A DNA stretch of 64,000 nt from Halosimplex halophilum (lineage in GTDB: Archaea > Halobacteriota > Halobacteria > Halobacteriales > Haloarculaceae), in the NCBI RefSeq assembly GCF_004698125.1, contig NZ_SRHV01000005.1, forward strand, positions 620,001 to 684,000, given 5' to 3'. Position numbers and translations under genes: made by a program. Shown piece by piece: positions 34,722 through 44,147 of the stretch. The first letter of the stretch is position 1. Each line of letters opens with the position of its first letter. The notes under the pieces were generated by a model, which was not told the DNA's origin, made no database searches, and saw nothing but the letters and a program-made list of their open reading frames with translations.

Positions 34722-35954
34722 ATGCGACGGCGCTGGCCGGTCACCGCGGTCGCGCTCGCGACAGTGGCAGTCGCAGTGCTGCTCGCCGGACCGGTCGCCG
34801 GCGGCGGGTCGGACCCGGTCGCCGGCACCGCGACAGCGAGCCCGGCGGACTCGCTCGACCGCGACGCCGCGGCCCCGTTCGACCCCGGCGCCGCGGCCCC
34901 GTCGGCGGAGCGGCTGGTCTCGCCGGTGGAGGTCGAGGGGGCGGTCTGGCCGTACACGAGCAAGCGCCGGTCGGTCGCCGGCCGGACGCTGGCGCTGAAC
35001 GTCGTCGTCCGCGGCGACGCCGACCGCGTCCGGCGGGCCTTCGAGGACCGCTCGGGCCGCAACTGGACGAGCGTCGACGGCGAGGGGAACGTGACCGAAC
35101 CCGTCTGGGACGGGGGCGACGTTCCGGGGCCCGAGTGGGGACGGGCCCGCGGGAGCGCCCGCTACACCTACGTCGCGGCGGCCGACGGCCGTCGCGGCCA
35201 GTGGGTCGAGTCGACCTACCAGCTCGGCGTCGGCACCTACCTCGGTCAGCGGACCCACGTCCGGGCCTACCCCGCCCACGTCGGGAACTGGACGGCCCTG
35301 CAGGCCCACACGGAGTACTGGGACTGGTACCGGCTGCGCCACACCGTCACCGGCGTCGAGGCCGGCGCCGAGGTTGTCGAGCGCGACCTCCGCGACGAGC
35401 GGTTCGTCGACGGGCTCACTCGCGAGTACCACGGCCACGGCGGCGGCGGGAGCGACGGGTGGATCACCGTGGTCGAGTTCGCCCCCGCGGTCCTCGTCGG
35501 CGCGGCGCTCCCGGTCGCCGTCCGCCGGCGCCGGCTCCCGCTGGCCGAGACGCTGATCCCCGCCGCGCTCGCGGGGGCCGTCCTCGGCGTCCGGAGCGCC
35601 GGCGTCGCCGCGGAGCTGCTGTTCCCCGCGGTCGACCCGAACCTGATCGCCGCGGCCCTGTACCCCACCCTCGTCGCCGGCCCGCCGCTGGCCGTCCGCG
35701 CGCTCGGGCGCGACCGCGACCCCGACCGGGTCGCGCTGCTCTCCGCCGGCGGCCTCGGCGCCGGCTTCCTCCTCGACTTCGGGCTCGTCAGCGTCCAGGT
35801 CGTCCCGATCCGCCTCGTCGTCCACCGGCTCGCGCTGCTGGGGGCGATCGCCGTCTTCGCGTACGGCACGGCCCGCGGCGACCGCCGGACGGCCGCCATC
35901 GGAATCGTGACGTGGGTCCTCGGGCTCGCCGGGGCGGTGCTCGGCGTCTTCTGA
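34722..35954 (+). CDS. Membrane protein with LssY C-terminal-like domain
   Basis: 410 residues. A signal-like N-terminus (RRRWPVTAVALATVAVAVLLAGPVAG), an exterior domain with LALNVVVRGDADRVRRAFED, RYTYVAAADGRRGQWVESTYQLGV and GTYLGQRTHVRAYPAHVGNW resembling the LssY_C domain of the PAP2/LssY proteins, then about six transmembrane helices from residue 250. AAGCTAAGTG at 34691-34700 precedes the ATG by about 25 bases. The match to LssY_C is by eye and moderately sure; function unknown. Confidence 0.62.
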   Translation: MRRRWPVTAVALATVAVAVLLAGPVAGGGSDPVAGTATASPADSLDRDAAAPFDPGAAAPSAERLVSPVEVEGAVWPYTSKRRSVAGRTLALNVVVRGDADRVRRAFEDRSGRNWTSVDGEGNVTEPVWDGGDVPGPEWGRARGSARYTYVAAADGRRGQWVESTYQLGVGTYLGQRTHVRAYPAHVGNWTALQAHTEYWDWYRLRHTVTGVEAGAEVVERDLRDERFVDGLTREYHGHGGGGSDGWITVVEFAPAVLVGAALPVAVRRRRLPLAETLIPAALAGAVLGVRSAGVAAELLFPAVDPNLIAAALYPTLVAGPPLAVRALGRDRDPDRVALLSAGGLGAGFLLDFGLVSVQVVPIRLVVHRLALLGAIAVFAYGTARGDRRTAAIGIVTWVLGLAGAVLGVF

Positions 35955-36210
35955 ACGAGCGGCCGGGACCCGACGAACTCTGTTTCCGACCGGGGCCTTT
36001 GAATATCAGCCGACCACTGAACCGGAGTTCTCGTCGCACTCCACGACGCCGTCTGTCGGTCCCGATATCCCGTCGTGAGACGGTCGTTCGGGTCATCTCT
36101 GCGGCGACTGCGGGCTGTGAACACGGTACCGTCGGTACCAGACGGGAGTGTCGGACCGATGCGGCGTCACACTACCGTTCGTCGCCCGATCGACCGCGCT
36201 GGTCCGGCAC
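35955..36210. other. 256-base gap, no gene seen
   Basis: GC falls to roughly 58-60% here and in the following gene. No open frame, tRNA or repeat copy is convincing. Confidence 0.5.
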
Positions 36211-37869
36211 TCAGAGAGCGACCACCGCCGCGACGTACGCCGGGGCCAGGAGGAAGACGCCGACCTGTACGATTCTGAACTGCTTCTGATAGTCCCGCGG
36301 GAAATCGAGCGCTTCGATGGTGTTCTCCACTTCGAAGACTTCCCACTTGTCGCCGAGGTACTCGTACTGTGCGACAGTGACCGGTATCTTTCTGGTCTCC
36401 TCCTGTTTGCGGTACAGACCGCTCTTGCTGGGATTTCTGTCCGTGTCTCTGCTGACTCGCTTCCCGTCCGCGTCGGTCAGTAACTGCTTCGGGACGCTCT
36501 TGGTCCGGTAGGAGACGTCCGAATCCGGGGAGTACGACCGCTCGACGTACTCATACTGAACGAGTTTCCCGCTGCCCTGACACTGCCCGCAGGTGTGTTT
36601 CCCGCTGCCGGAACAGCTGTCGCAGGTGACCTTCCCGCGGCCAGCGCAGGTGCCACAGTCCACCTCGCCGTAACTGCAGTCCGGGCAGTTGTGACTCTCT
36701 TCGGTGTAACCGTCGCCGCCACAGCTGCTACACCAGACGCCCTGTTTGCTCTCGCCGCTCCCGCCACAGACACTACACTTGCGGGTCTCGATGATCCGCC
36801 CTTCCCCGCTGCACCGTCCGCAGGCCGCTTTTCCGTTCCCGTTGCAGGACCTGCAGGTCACGCGACCGCTCCCCGAGCAGGACCCACAGGTCAGCGTTCC
36901 CGACCCCCGACAGTCGCCGCACGTCTGCTCGGCGCGGGAATTGGGAACGAAGAACGTGTACGTCTTGCTCTCGAATCCGCTCGGCGCGACCTCGCTCCGG
37001 CTGTTGTAATCCGTCCGGTGTTTCCGCTTTTCGTCTCGGTAGGCCGGTTTCGGAACGGTCTTCTCATAGAGCGTCTCTTCGACCCAGAGCCCCCTGACGA
37101 TGTCTCGGAACGGCTCGATCGTCCGCGTCCGATCGATCTCGCTCCCCGTCGCCAGATCGTCCGGCGTCATCCAGGACTGTTCCTGAAATGACTCCAGTAT
37201 CGACTGCCCCTTCGAATCGCTGACCTCGGTCCCCTTACTGGCTCGCGTCCGGATGTGGGACTGCGATTCATCCTTCTCTCCCTCGCGCTTGGACTCCTGC
37301 TTGTACTCTTCGCACTTGACCGCGTACCCGTTGCCGGCCATCGAACCGAGGAGGAAGGGCAATCCCGCACGCAGCAGGTACTCCGGAGACCCGACCAGGC
37401 TAGCCGCACGGTACCGGAAGACCGCCTGTAGCAGACCCGCTGCGACGAGGACGTAAGCGACACCGATAGCGGTCGCGTACCCGGTCCGCCTGAGAAACGC
37501 TCGGTCGATCCCCTTCGCGTGATACAGGTATGTGACGACGCCCGCGCCCGTGACGAGCCCGAGTCCGAGCAACACCCCGTCCGCCGGGGCCGCCATGGTG
37601 GGCACCGCGTAACTCGCCACCACTCCGCCACCGAAGAGGACGAATCCGTACACCACCGCTGGAAACCAGAAGTCCGCCTGCAGCCCGGGGACCGCCGTCA
37701 TCGGCGACTGATCGAACCACGTTTCACCCTCCTCGTTTCGGTGCCGCAGGTACAACAGCGGATACAACGTACTCATCGGTAGTAACAGAATCACGAGCCC
37801 GACGCGTCGCAACACGCCCGTCGGTGCCCCGTTTTCTCCACTCGCGACAGATGTGATCCGTTCGAACAT
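36211..37869 (-). CDS. Membrane protein with ten CxxCxGxG zinc repeats
   Basis: 552 residues from the ATG at 37867-37869. About four N-terminal transmembrane helices (VGLVILLLPMSTLYPLLYL onwards), a soluble linker, then ten CxxC units of the DnaJ type: CGDCRGSG, CGSCSGSG, CRSCNGNG, CGRCSGEG, CSVCGGSG, CSSCGGDG, CPDCSYGE, CGTCAGRG, CDSCSGSG, CGQCQGSG. A C-terminal helix (GVFLLAPAYVAAVVAL) closes it. DnaJ-like repeats bind zinc and unfolded proteins; there is no J domain. An upstream GTG would add 18 residues, but ATTATC at 37891-37896 fits the ATG. GC is lower than neighbours. Confidence 0.72.
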   Translation of the reverse strand: MFERITSVASGENGAPTGVLRRVGLVILLLPMSTLYPLLYLRHRNEEGETWFDQSPMTAVPGLQADFWFPAVVYGFVLFGGGVVASYAVPTMAAPADGVLLGLGLVTGAGVVTYLYHAKGIDRAFLRRTGYATAIGVAYVLVAAGLLQAVFRYRAASLVGSPEYLLRAGLPFLLGSMAGNGYAVKCEEYKQESKREGEKDESQSHIRTRASKGTEVSDSKGQSILESFQEQSWMTPDDLATGSEIDRTRTIEPFRDIVRGLWVEETLYEKTVPKPAYRDEKRKHRTDYNSRSEVAPSGFESKTYTFFVPNSRAEQTCGDCRGSGTLTCGSCSGSGRVTCRSCNGNGKAACGRCSGEGRIIETRKCSVCGGSGESKQGVWCSSCGGDGYTEESHNCPDCSYGEVDCGTCAGRGKVTCDSCSGSGKHTCGQCQGSGKLVQYEYVERSYSPDSDVSYRTKSVPKQLLTDADGKRVSRDTDRNPSKSGLYRKQEETRKIPVTVAQYEYLGDKWEVFEVENTIEALDFPRDYQKQFRIVQVGVFLLAPAYVAAVVAL

Positions 37870-38046
37870 TGCCCGACGAGACAAAGTGGTATTATCTGTC
37901 AAAACAGTTCCGCGGCTTTTCACTGAGTGATAACGCCGATCACGTGTTCGATTTCAGTCCGATCACGTGACTACCCGTGGTGGTTCGGTCCCTCACCACT
38001 GATTTCGGCCGTCGCGCGTCCTTCGGGGACCCAGACGCGTTCCGAA

Positions 38047-39639
38047 CTAGCCGGACGGATCACCGTAACCGACCGCCCGGTAGACGACGACGCCGTCGGT
38101 TTCGTAGACGCGCGTCCAGCCGTCGGCGACCGCGAAGGAACGTTCGAGCGTGCCGAACTGGACGACGGTCTCCCCGCGGACGGTGTACCGGCCCTTGGGG
38201 ACGAGGACGTACTCGGGGTCGGCGTCGACGGTCGCGGCGGCCGCCTCGACGCAGGCCGCGCTGTTGCACGTCGAGGCGTCCTCGAACGCCGTCAGTTGCC
38301 GGTCGTACGCGCCGGCGCTGGCCCACTCGACGCCCCACGGGCCGACGGCGATCGACCGCCCCGACAGCGCGGGGAACCACTCGGCTGCGTCGCCGAGCAC
38401 GAGGAACCGGGCGTCCGCGGGCGTCTCGGCGGCCGCCCACTCGGCGGCCGCGACCGACTCGTCGTCGAGGAACGAGGGCGTGGTCCCGTCGGTCGTCGAG
38501 GTCGTCTCGGCGGCGAGATACGCGCCGCCGACCGCGCTCGCGAGGACGACGAGGGCCGCCGCGGCCCCAGCCCGCCGCCGCGGCGAGGAGAGCGCCGCGG
38601 GCCAGCCGCCGGCGGCGACCCGCTCGGCGGCGCCGACGCCGGCGACCGCGAGGGCCAGCGCGCCGACGGCGTAGGGGAACCGCAGCTGGAAAAAGAGCAG
38701 CGTCGCGGCGACGGTCCAGCCGGCGACGACGGCGTCGCGGCGGGCGGCGAGCGCCGCGGCGGCCGCCGCGAACGGGGCGAGCCGGTAGACCGAGGGACTC
38801 TCGACGAGCTGGTCGAGCCCGCCGCCGATCCCGCCGTGGGTCCCGGCCGCCGCGGTGAACACCCCGGGGCCGTGGGTCGTGACGACCCACGCGAGCCAGG
38901 GGCTCGCCAGCGCGAGCGCCCCCAGGCCGACGGCCAGTCCGCGCGCGAGCCCCCGGATCGACCGGTCGAGCCCGGCCCAGAACACGAGGTAGCTCGCGAC
39001 GACGAACAGCGCGTAGGTCGGGTGCGTGAGGCCGGTCAGCGCGACCGCGACGGCACCCGCAGCGATCGCCCGCCGGCCGTCGCCGGTAAAGACGTGGTAG
39101 CCGGCGTAGACCGCGGTCAGGGCGTAGAGGAACGCGAACCCGCGGACGACGCCGCCCGCGGAGACGTGCCACTCCAGCACCTGCGGGTTCAGCGCTATCA
39201 GCGCCGCGGTCGCGGTCCCGGCCGCCCGCGAGCCGGTGTAGTCCCGCCCGAGCAGGTACGCCGGCACCAGCCCCGCGACGACGGCGACGGCGGGCAGGAA
39301 CCGGGTGACCGTCAGGGGGCCGAGCCCGAGGTCGAGGGCGAGCGCGAACACGTAGAACTGCAGCGGCGGGTACGCGAAGGGGACGGGGAGGGCGTATCCC
39401 GGGACGGTCGCCGGCGGCGCGTACCCGTTCGCGGCGATCTCGGCGGCGATCTGTGCGTACAGCCCGCCGCCGTAGGCCGGGTAGGGGTTGGTCGCCAGGT
39501 AGACGACGACGGCGACGACGCCGGGGAGGACGGCCAGTCCGAGCCAGCGCGCGTCCCGCCCGTCCAGCGGCGCGGTGCGCCGCAGCCAGCGGACGGGCGC
39601 GAGCGCGATCGATCGGTCCCTGGCACCGCTCGCCGTCAT
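38047..39639 (-). CDS. GT-C-like multi-membrane glycosyltransferase family protein
   Basis: 530 residues with about 11 hydrophobic helices between residues 30 and 375, ending in an extracellular domain. A short acidic or aromatic loop NPYPAYGGGLYAQIAAEI near the start resembles the DxD-type loop region of GT-C transferases, though no clear DxD is seen, and TYALFVVASYLVFW-type helices follow. ATGA overlap with the next gene (39636-39639) indicates translational coupling. Likely works on a dolichol-linked sugar or a membrane glycan; donor unknown. Confidence 0.62.
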   Translation of the reverse strand: MTASGARDRSIALAPVRWLRRTAPLDGRDARWLGLAVLPGVVAVVVYLATNPYPAYGGGLYAQIAAEIAANGYAPPATVPGYALPVPFAYPPLQFYVFALALDLGLGPLTVTRFLPAVAVVAGLVPAYLLGRDYTGSRAAGTATAALIALNPQVLEWHVSAGGVVRGFAFLYALTAVYAGYHVFTGDGRRAIAAGAVAVALTGLTHPTYALFVVASYLVFWAGLDRSIRGLARGLAVGLGALALASPWLAWVVTTHGPGVFTAAAGTHGGIGGGLDQLVESPSVYRLAPFAAAAAALAARRDAVVAGWTVAATLLFFQLRFPYAVGALALAVAGVGAAERVAAGGWPAALSSPRRRAGAAAALVVLASAVGGAYLAAETTSTTDGTTPSFLDDESVAAAEWAAAETPADARFLVLGDAAEWFPALSGRSIAVGPWGVEWASAGAYDRQLTAFEDASTCNSAACVEAAAATVDADPEYVLVPKGRYTVRGETVVQFGTLERSFAVADGWTRVYETDGVVVYRAVGYGDPSG

Positions 39640-41048
39640 TTCCGGTCGATCCGGAGGGGGTTACGGACCCCGACGGACACGTCCGACCAGCGGTACTCCA
39701 GGCGCGCCCAGAGCGGGACGGCGACGACGAGCGCGAGGATGGCGATCCCCTCGACGACGCCGACCCAGCGCGGGAAGACGTAGGCGATCCCGTTGGCGAC
39801 CGACGGCGGCAGCGCCGCCATGACACGGCCCGACAGCGACAGGTTCCCCGGCTCCGGCTCGCGGCTCGGCAACTCGAGCGCGGCCGCGCTCTCGCCGTCG
39901 GCGCTCTCCTCGCCGGTCCCCAGCCGCTCGGCCTCGTAGGGGAACCCGATCGTGGCGGTCCAGACCACCTCGCCCGACCGATCCACCTCGAACACCCGGT
40001 CGCCGTTGGAGTCGGTGACCAGCGTGTGGCCGTTGGGCAGGCGGTCGGCGTCGCGGGGCCACTGCATCCGCGCGTCGCTCCAGGTCCACGACCGGTTCCA
40101 GGTCCCGTCCTCGCGCTGGTACTCGACGACGCGGCCGTTCTCCGAGTCGGCGACGAGCAGCGCGGGCCCGCCGTGCTCGGGCGGGATGTAGTCGGGGTTG
40201 TGCTGCTCGTAGAGGGTGTCGTGGTCGCCGTCGGACCCGAGCGTCCACTCCTCCAGCAGTCCCCGCTCGAAGTCGATGAACGCGACCTGGTCGTGGTTGC
40301 GGAGGCTGACCATCGCGGCGTCGCGGCCGTCGATCTCGACGTGTTCCACGTCGTTGAGGTGCGTCCAGTCCTCGGGGAACGGGCCGCCGCTGTCGACGTC
40401 GAAGGCGGCCTGAGCCGACCACTCCCAGGTGATCAGCTCGGTCGTCGTGTTGACGACGAAGACGCGGTCGCGGTCGATGTCGGCGACGAGCAGCCGCTCG
40501 TCGTCGATCCGGTCGACGTCGTGCCACCGGGTCGAGTGCTTGCCGGGCGTGACCCGGCTGTACACCTCGGTCGACTCGCCGGTGGTGAGGTTGACGCGCT
40601 CGACGCCGTTGCGCGTGCAGACCGAGCCGTCGCACTCGTCGGCGTCGAGGTGGTCGGCGTAGACGAACTCGACGGTCGATTCGGTCCCCGCGACGGGGTC
40701 GACGTCCCAGTAGCGGGTGTGGTCGTTCTCGTGGTAGTAGATCCCCCCGTCGCGGGCGAAGGCGACGAGTTCGGCCTGGGCGCGCGGGCCGTCGTTCTCG
40801 TCGCTGACGAAGGCGTTGGAGTCGGTCGCGACCACGGTGCGACCGTCGCGCGGTCCGACGACCGCCCCGCGGTCGCCCGAGCGCAGCGCCTGTTCGACCG
40901 ACGGGTCGCCGGTCACCCGGTCGTTCGACCGCTCGGCCGCGACGTAGCCGACCGCGACCGTCGCCGTCGCGAGGACGACGACCGCGGCCAGCAGCAGGCG
41001 GAGGTTCCCTCGGCGTGACACGGTCGGTGAATCGGGTCCGCGGTACAT
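39636..41048 (-). CDS. Arylsulfotransferase (ASST)-like membrane protein
   Basis: 470 residues. N-terminal helix (NLRLLLAAVVVLATATVAVGYVAA), then a β-propeller-like domain with HDVDRIDDERLLVADIDRDRVF, DWTHLNDVEHVEIDGRDAAMVS, HNPDYIPPEHGGPALLVADSENGRVVEY and RLPNGHTLVTDSNGDRVFEV, all ASST-type repeats; a C-terminal helix follows. Such proteins are annotated arylsulfotransferases, though in archaea they may be structural or sensing. The likely catalytic His of ASST is not securely assigned here. Probably coupled to the GT-C-like gene. Confidence 0.72.
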   Translation of the reverse strand: MYRGPDSPTVSRRGNLRLLLAAVVVLATATVAVGYVAAERSNDRVTGDPSVEQALRSGDRGAVVGPRDGRTVVATDSNAFVSDENDGPRAQAELVAFARDGGIYYHENDHTRYWDVDPVAGTESTVEFVYADHLDADECDGSVCTRNGVERVNLTTGESTEVYSRVTPGKHSTRWHDVDRIDDERLLVADIDRDRVFVVNTTTELITWEWSAQAAFDVDSGGPFPEDWTHLNDVEHVEIDGRDAAMVSLRNHDQVAFIDFERGLLEEWTLGSDGDHDTLYEQHNPDYIPPEHGGPALLVADSENGRVVEYQREDGTWNRSWTWSDARMQWPRDADRLPNGHTLVTDSNGDRVFEVDRSGEVVWTATIGFPYEAERLGTGEESADGESAAALELPSREPEPGNLSLSGRVMAALPPSVANGIAYVFPRWVGVVEGIAILALVVAVPLWARLEYRWSDVSVGVRNPLRIDRK

Positions 41049-41247
41049 AGGGTGATCGTTGCGCCGGTCGTCGCAGCCGGTCGGCGCCGCCCGCGTTCGA
41101 CGGACGCCGCCCGCGCTCGCCGACGCGAAGGTAGTCGCGGTCGCCGGACGACGGTGATCGCGACCGCCGAACGGCGGCGGGTCCCGCGTTCGCCCGACGG
41201 CAGCCTTTCCCAACAGATAATGCCGTCGGTGCCGAACTGGCGGAGAG

Positions 41248-43113
41248 ATGGGGGATCGACCGGACGCGCCGCCCTCGAACCGGCGGCGCAAGCTGCTGGG
41301 TTCGCTCGCGGCCGGGGCCACCCTCGGGACCGCCGGGTGTATGCGCCGGCTGCGCGCGGCCACCGGCTGGGAGTCGGTGTCGCCGGTGTCGGTCGGGATC
41401 AAGACGCTCCCGGCCGACGCGGACCCCTACGCCCTCCGGGTCGCCCAGTCGGTCGCCGGGTGGTTCCGGGCGGCCGGCCTCGAAGTGTCGGTCACGCCGG
41501 TCGCCCCCGAGGAGCTGTACCGCCAGGTGCTCATCCGGAACGACTTCGACGCGTTCGTCGGCCGGATCCCCGCCCGCCTCCGGGACGGCGACGGGCTCTA
41601 CCCGCTGTTGCACTCGCGGTTCGGCTCCGAGCCGGGCTGGCAGAACCCGTTCGGCTACGCGAACCTCGACGTCGACGACCGGCTGGTCGAGCAGCGCACC
41701 GCGACCGGCGAGGCGCGACGCGAGGCGCTCGCGGCCGTCCAGCGCAGCGTCGCCCGCACCCAGCCGTTCTCGCTGGTCGCGTTTCCCGACGAGATCCGGG
41801 CCGTCCGCGACGGCCGCTTCGACGGGTGGCACGGGATCGACTTCGAGTCGCCGCTGGGCTACCTCTCGCTCGACGAGGGCTCCCGGGAGGCCTCGCGCGC
41901 GACCGCCACAGCGACCGCCACGGCGCCCTCCGACGACCCCGCGACGCTACGCGCCGTGATCACCGACCGGCGACCCACCGAGAACCTCAACCCGCTCGCC
42001 GCGGAGTTCCGGTGGACCGGCGTCCTCACCGGACTGCTGTACGACTCCCTGGGCTACGAGGCCGAGACCGGCGGGGTCGAGCCCTGGCTGGCCGACACCT
42101 GGGAGTTCGAGACGGTCGACGGCCGGCCGCGTGCGCGCGTCCGGCTCCGCGACGGGCTGACCTGGCACGACGGCGAGCCGCTGACGGCGGCCGACGTAGC
42201 GCTCACGTACGCCCTGCTCTCGGACGTGACGCTCGGGCGGACGACAGCGGGGACCGACACCGCGACCGAGGACGACGCGGCGGTGGCCGCCCCCCGGTTC
42301 CGCGGCCGGAGCAGCCTCGTCGCCGACGCTGAGGCGCTCGACTCGCGGACCGTCGAGATCCGGTTCACCGAGTGTACCGCCGGGGTCGCGGCGCGCGCGC
42401 TCACGGTCCCGGTGTTGCCCGACCACGTCTGGCGCGAGCGAGCGAGTCCGGCCTCCGTCGGCGGCGTCGACTTCGGCGCGACCTCCGAGGCGCTCGTGAC
42501 CAACAACGTCCCGCCGGTCGGGAGCGGACCGTTCGCCTTCGAGCGGAACGTCCCCGGCGACCGCCTCGTGCTCGAACGCTTCGACGACCACTTCCTCGCG
42601 GCGGACCCGCCGGCGGATCTGCCCGCCGACGTGGACGGGCTCCCGCCGTTCGAACGGGTGGACGTGACCGTCGTCGGCACCGACGAGACGGCCGTCTCGA
42701 TGGTCGCGAGCGGCGACGCGGACGTGACCGGGACCGCCGTCGGCGCCGGAACGATCCCGCGGATCGGCCGGTCGGAGGGGGTCGACCTGGTCGTCGGCCG
42801 GTCGCCCTCGCCGTACGTCGTCGGCTACAACGCCCGCCGGCCGCCGCTGACGAACCCGCGGTTCCGGAACACGCTCGGCCACCTGGTCGACCAGCGGGCG
42901 CTGGTCGACGACGTGTTCGACGGCTACGGCTGGCCCGCGGCGAGCCCTCTGGCCGGGACCGACCTGGTTCCTCCGGACCTCCGGTTCGAGGACGAACACC
43001 CGGTGACGCCCTTCTTCGGGTCGAACGGCGCGGTCGACGTCGACGCCGCGCGGGACGCGTTCCGCGAGGCGGGGTACGAGTACGACGACGGGGCCCTCGT
43101 GGAGCGTGACTGA
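41248..43113 (+). CDS. Family 5 (peptide/nickel type) substrate-binding lipoprotein with permuted domain order
   Basis: 621 residues. N-terminus NRRRKLLGSLAAGATLGTAGC has a Tat-like double-Arg and a lipobox Cys. Residues about 48-200 (ADPYALRVAQSVAGWFRAAGLEV, NPFGYANLDVDDRLVEQ, FSLVAFPDEIRAVRDGRFDGW) resemble the usual C-terminal lobe of SBP_5 proteins. Residues about 220-621 (AVITDRRPTENLNPLA, WLADTWEFETVDGRP, GLTWHDGEPLTAADVAL, ending ARDAFREAGYEYDDG) resemble the usual N-terminal and middle part, ending just where that C-terminal lobe normally starts. So the two halves appear swapped. No permease or ATPase genes are next to it. Downstream PAP2 overlaps its stop by one base. Confidence 0.82.
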   Translation: MGDRPDAPPSNRRRKLLGSLAAGATLGTAGCMRRLRAATGWESVSPVSVGIKTLPADADPYALRVAQSVAGWFRAAGLEVSVTPVAPEELYRQVLIRNDFDAFVGRIPARLRDGDGLYPLLHSRFGSEPGWQNPFGYANLDVDDRLVEQRTATGEARREALAAVQRSVARTQPFSLVAFPDEIRAVRDGRFDGWHGIDFESPLGYLSLDEGSREASRATATATATAPSDDPATLRAVITDRRPTENLNPLAAEFRWTGVLTGLLYDSLGYEAETGGVEPWLADTWEFETVDGRPRARVRLRDGLTWHDGEPLTAADVALTYALLSDVTLGRTTAGTDTATEDDAAVAAPRFRGRSSLVADAEALDSRTVEIRFTECTAGVAARALTVPVLPDHVWRERASPASVGGVDFGATSEALVTNNVPPVGSGPFAFERNVPGDRLVLERFDDHFLAADPPADLPADVDGLPPFERVDVTVVGTDETAVSMVASGDADVTGTAVGAGTIPRIGRSEGVDLVVGRSPSPYVVGYNARRPPLTNPRFRNTLGHLVDQRALVDDVFDGYGWPAASPLAGTDLVPPDLRFEDEHPVTPFFGSNGAVDVDAARDAFREAGYEYDDGALVERD

Positions 43114-43994
43114 TGGGGCTGGCAACCGTCCTCGCGCAGGTCGCCGCCGGCGTCGTCGCCCTGCACCTGCTCGGACTGGTCGCGGTCGTCGGCCGCGACG
43201 GCCTGGCCGGCGCCCCCGGACGGGTGCGGGCGAACCTCCGCGCGGTCGCGCCGACGCTGGGGCTGCTCGTCGTCGTCCTCGCCGTCAACGGCGTCGTCCG
43301 CGACGTGGGCGTCGAGCTCTCCTGGCTCATCGGCGTCAACATCACCGGCGCGATCCACGCCCTGGAGGGCGGGTTCGTCGCCTGGGTCCAGTCGCTCGCG
43401 ACGCCGCCGCTGACGACCTACTTCAGCGCCGTCTACGTCTTCGGCTACGCCTTCCTGCTGACCTTCCCCGTCGTCGCCTACCTCGCCTGCCGGAGCGACC
43501 GCCCCGTCCGGACGCTGCTCGTCGCCTACGCGGTCAACTACGCCCTCGGGCTCGTCTGTTACGTCCTGTTCGTCTCCTACGGCCCCCGGAACGTCACGCC
43601 GGAGGCGGTCGACTCGCTGCTGTACGCCCACTGGCCGCAGGCGCAACTGCTGACCGGCCGGGTCAACCGCAACACGAACGTCTTCCCGTCGCTGCACACC
43701 TCGCTGTCCGTGACGGTCGCGCTCGTCGCCTACCGCTACCGCGAGGTCTACCCCCGGTGGACGCCCGTCGCCGCCGCCCTCGCGGGGTCGATCGCCGTCT
43801 CGACGATGTACCTCGGCATCCACTGGGCGACCGACGTGGTCGCCGGCGCCGCCCTGGCGGCGGTCGCCGTCGCCGTCGGCCTCCGGGTCACCGCCCCCGC
43901 CGGAGAAAGCGCCGACCCCGTCGACGGGGCCGACCCCGCCGACGGGGCCACCGGCCGCTGGACCGACCGGGTCGCCGACTGGATCCGGGAGTGA
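43113..43994 (+). CDS. PAP2-family membrane phosphatase
   Basis: 293 residues with about six hydrophobic helices. PAP2 motifs: FPSLHTSLSVTVAL (C2, His) and GIHWATDVVAGAAL (C3, His and Asp); the C1 region is less clear. The family dephosphorylates or transfers lipid phosphates; the spacing is nearer the inositol-phosphorylceramide/AUR1-like subset. The ATG overlaps the upstream stop by one base, showing translational coupling with the binding protein, an unusual partnership. A C-terminal acidic linker (ESADPVDGADPADGATG) follows the last helix. Confidence 0.83.
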   Translation: MGLATVLAQVAAGVVALHLLGLVAVVGRDGLAGAPGRVRANLRAVAPTLGLLVVVLAVNGVVRDVGVELSWLIGVNITGAIHALEGGFVAWVQSLATPPLTTYFSAVYVFGYAFLLTFPVVAYLACRSDRPVRTLLVAYAVNYALGLVCYVLFVSYGPRNVTPEAVDSLLYAHWPQAQLLTGRVNRNTNVFPSLHTSLSVTVALVAYRYREVYPRWTPVAAALAGSIAVSTMYLGIHWATDVVAGAALAAVAVAVGLRVTAPAGESADPVDGADPADGATGRWTDRVADWIRE

Positions 43995-44147
43995 CGCCAC
44001 GCCCCGCTCGGCGGGTCTCCCCGTCGCCGTCGCTCACCGTCACTCCGCTCGCTGCAGATTCCGTGAAGGGACGAGTCAAAAAGCCGCGACTCGCTCCGCT
44101 CGTCGCGGGGAACCGGCGGCGCGGCCGCCGGATGCCGGACCGCTAGC

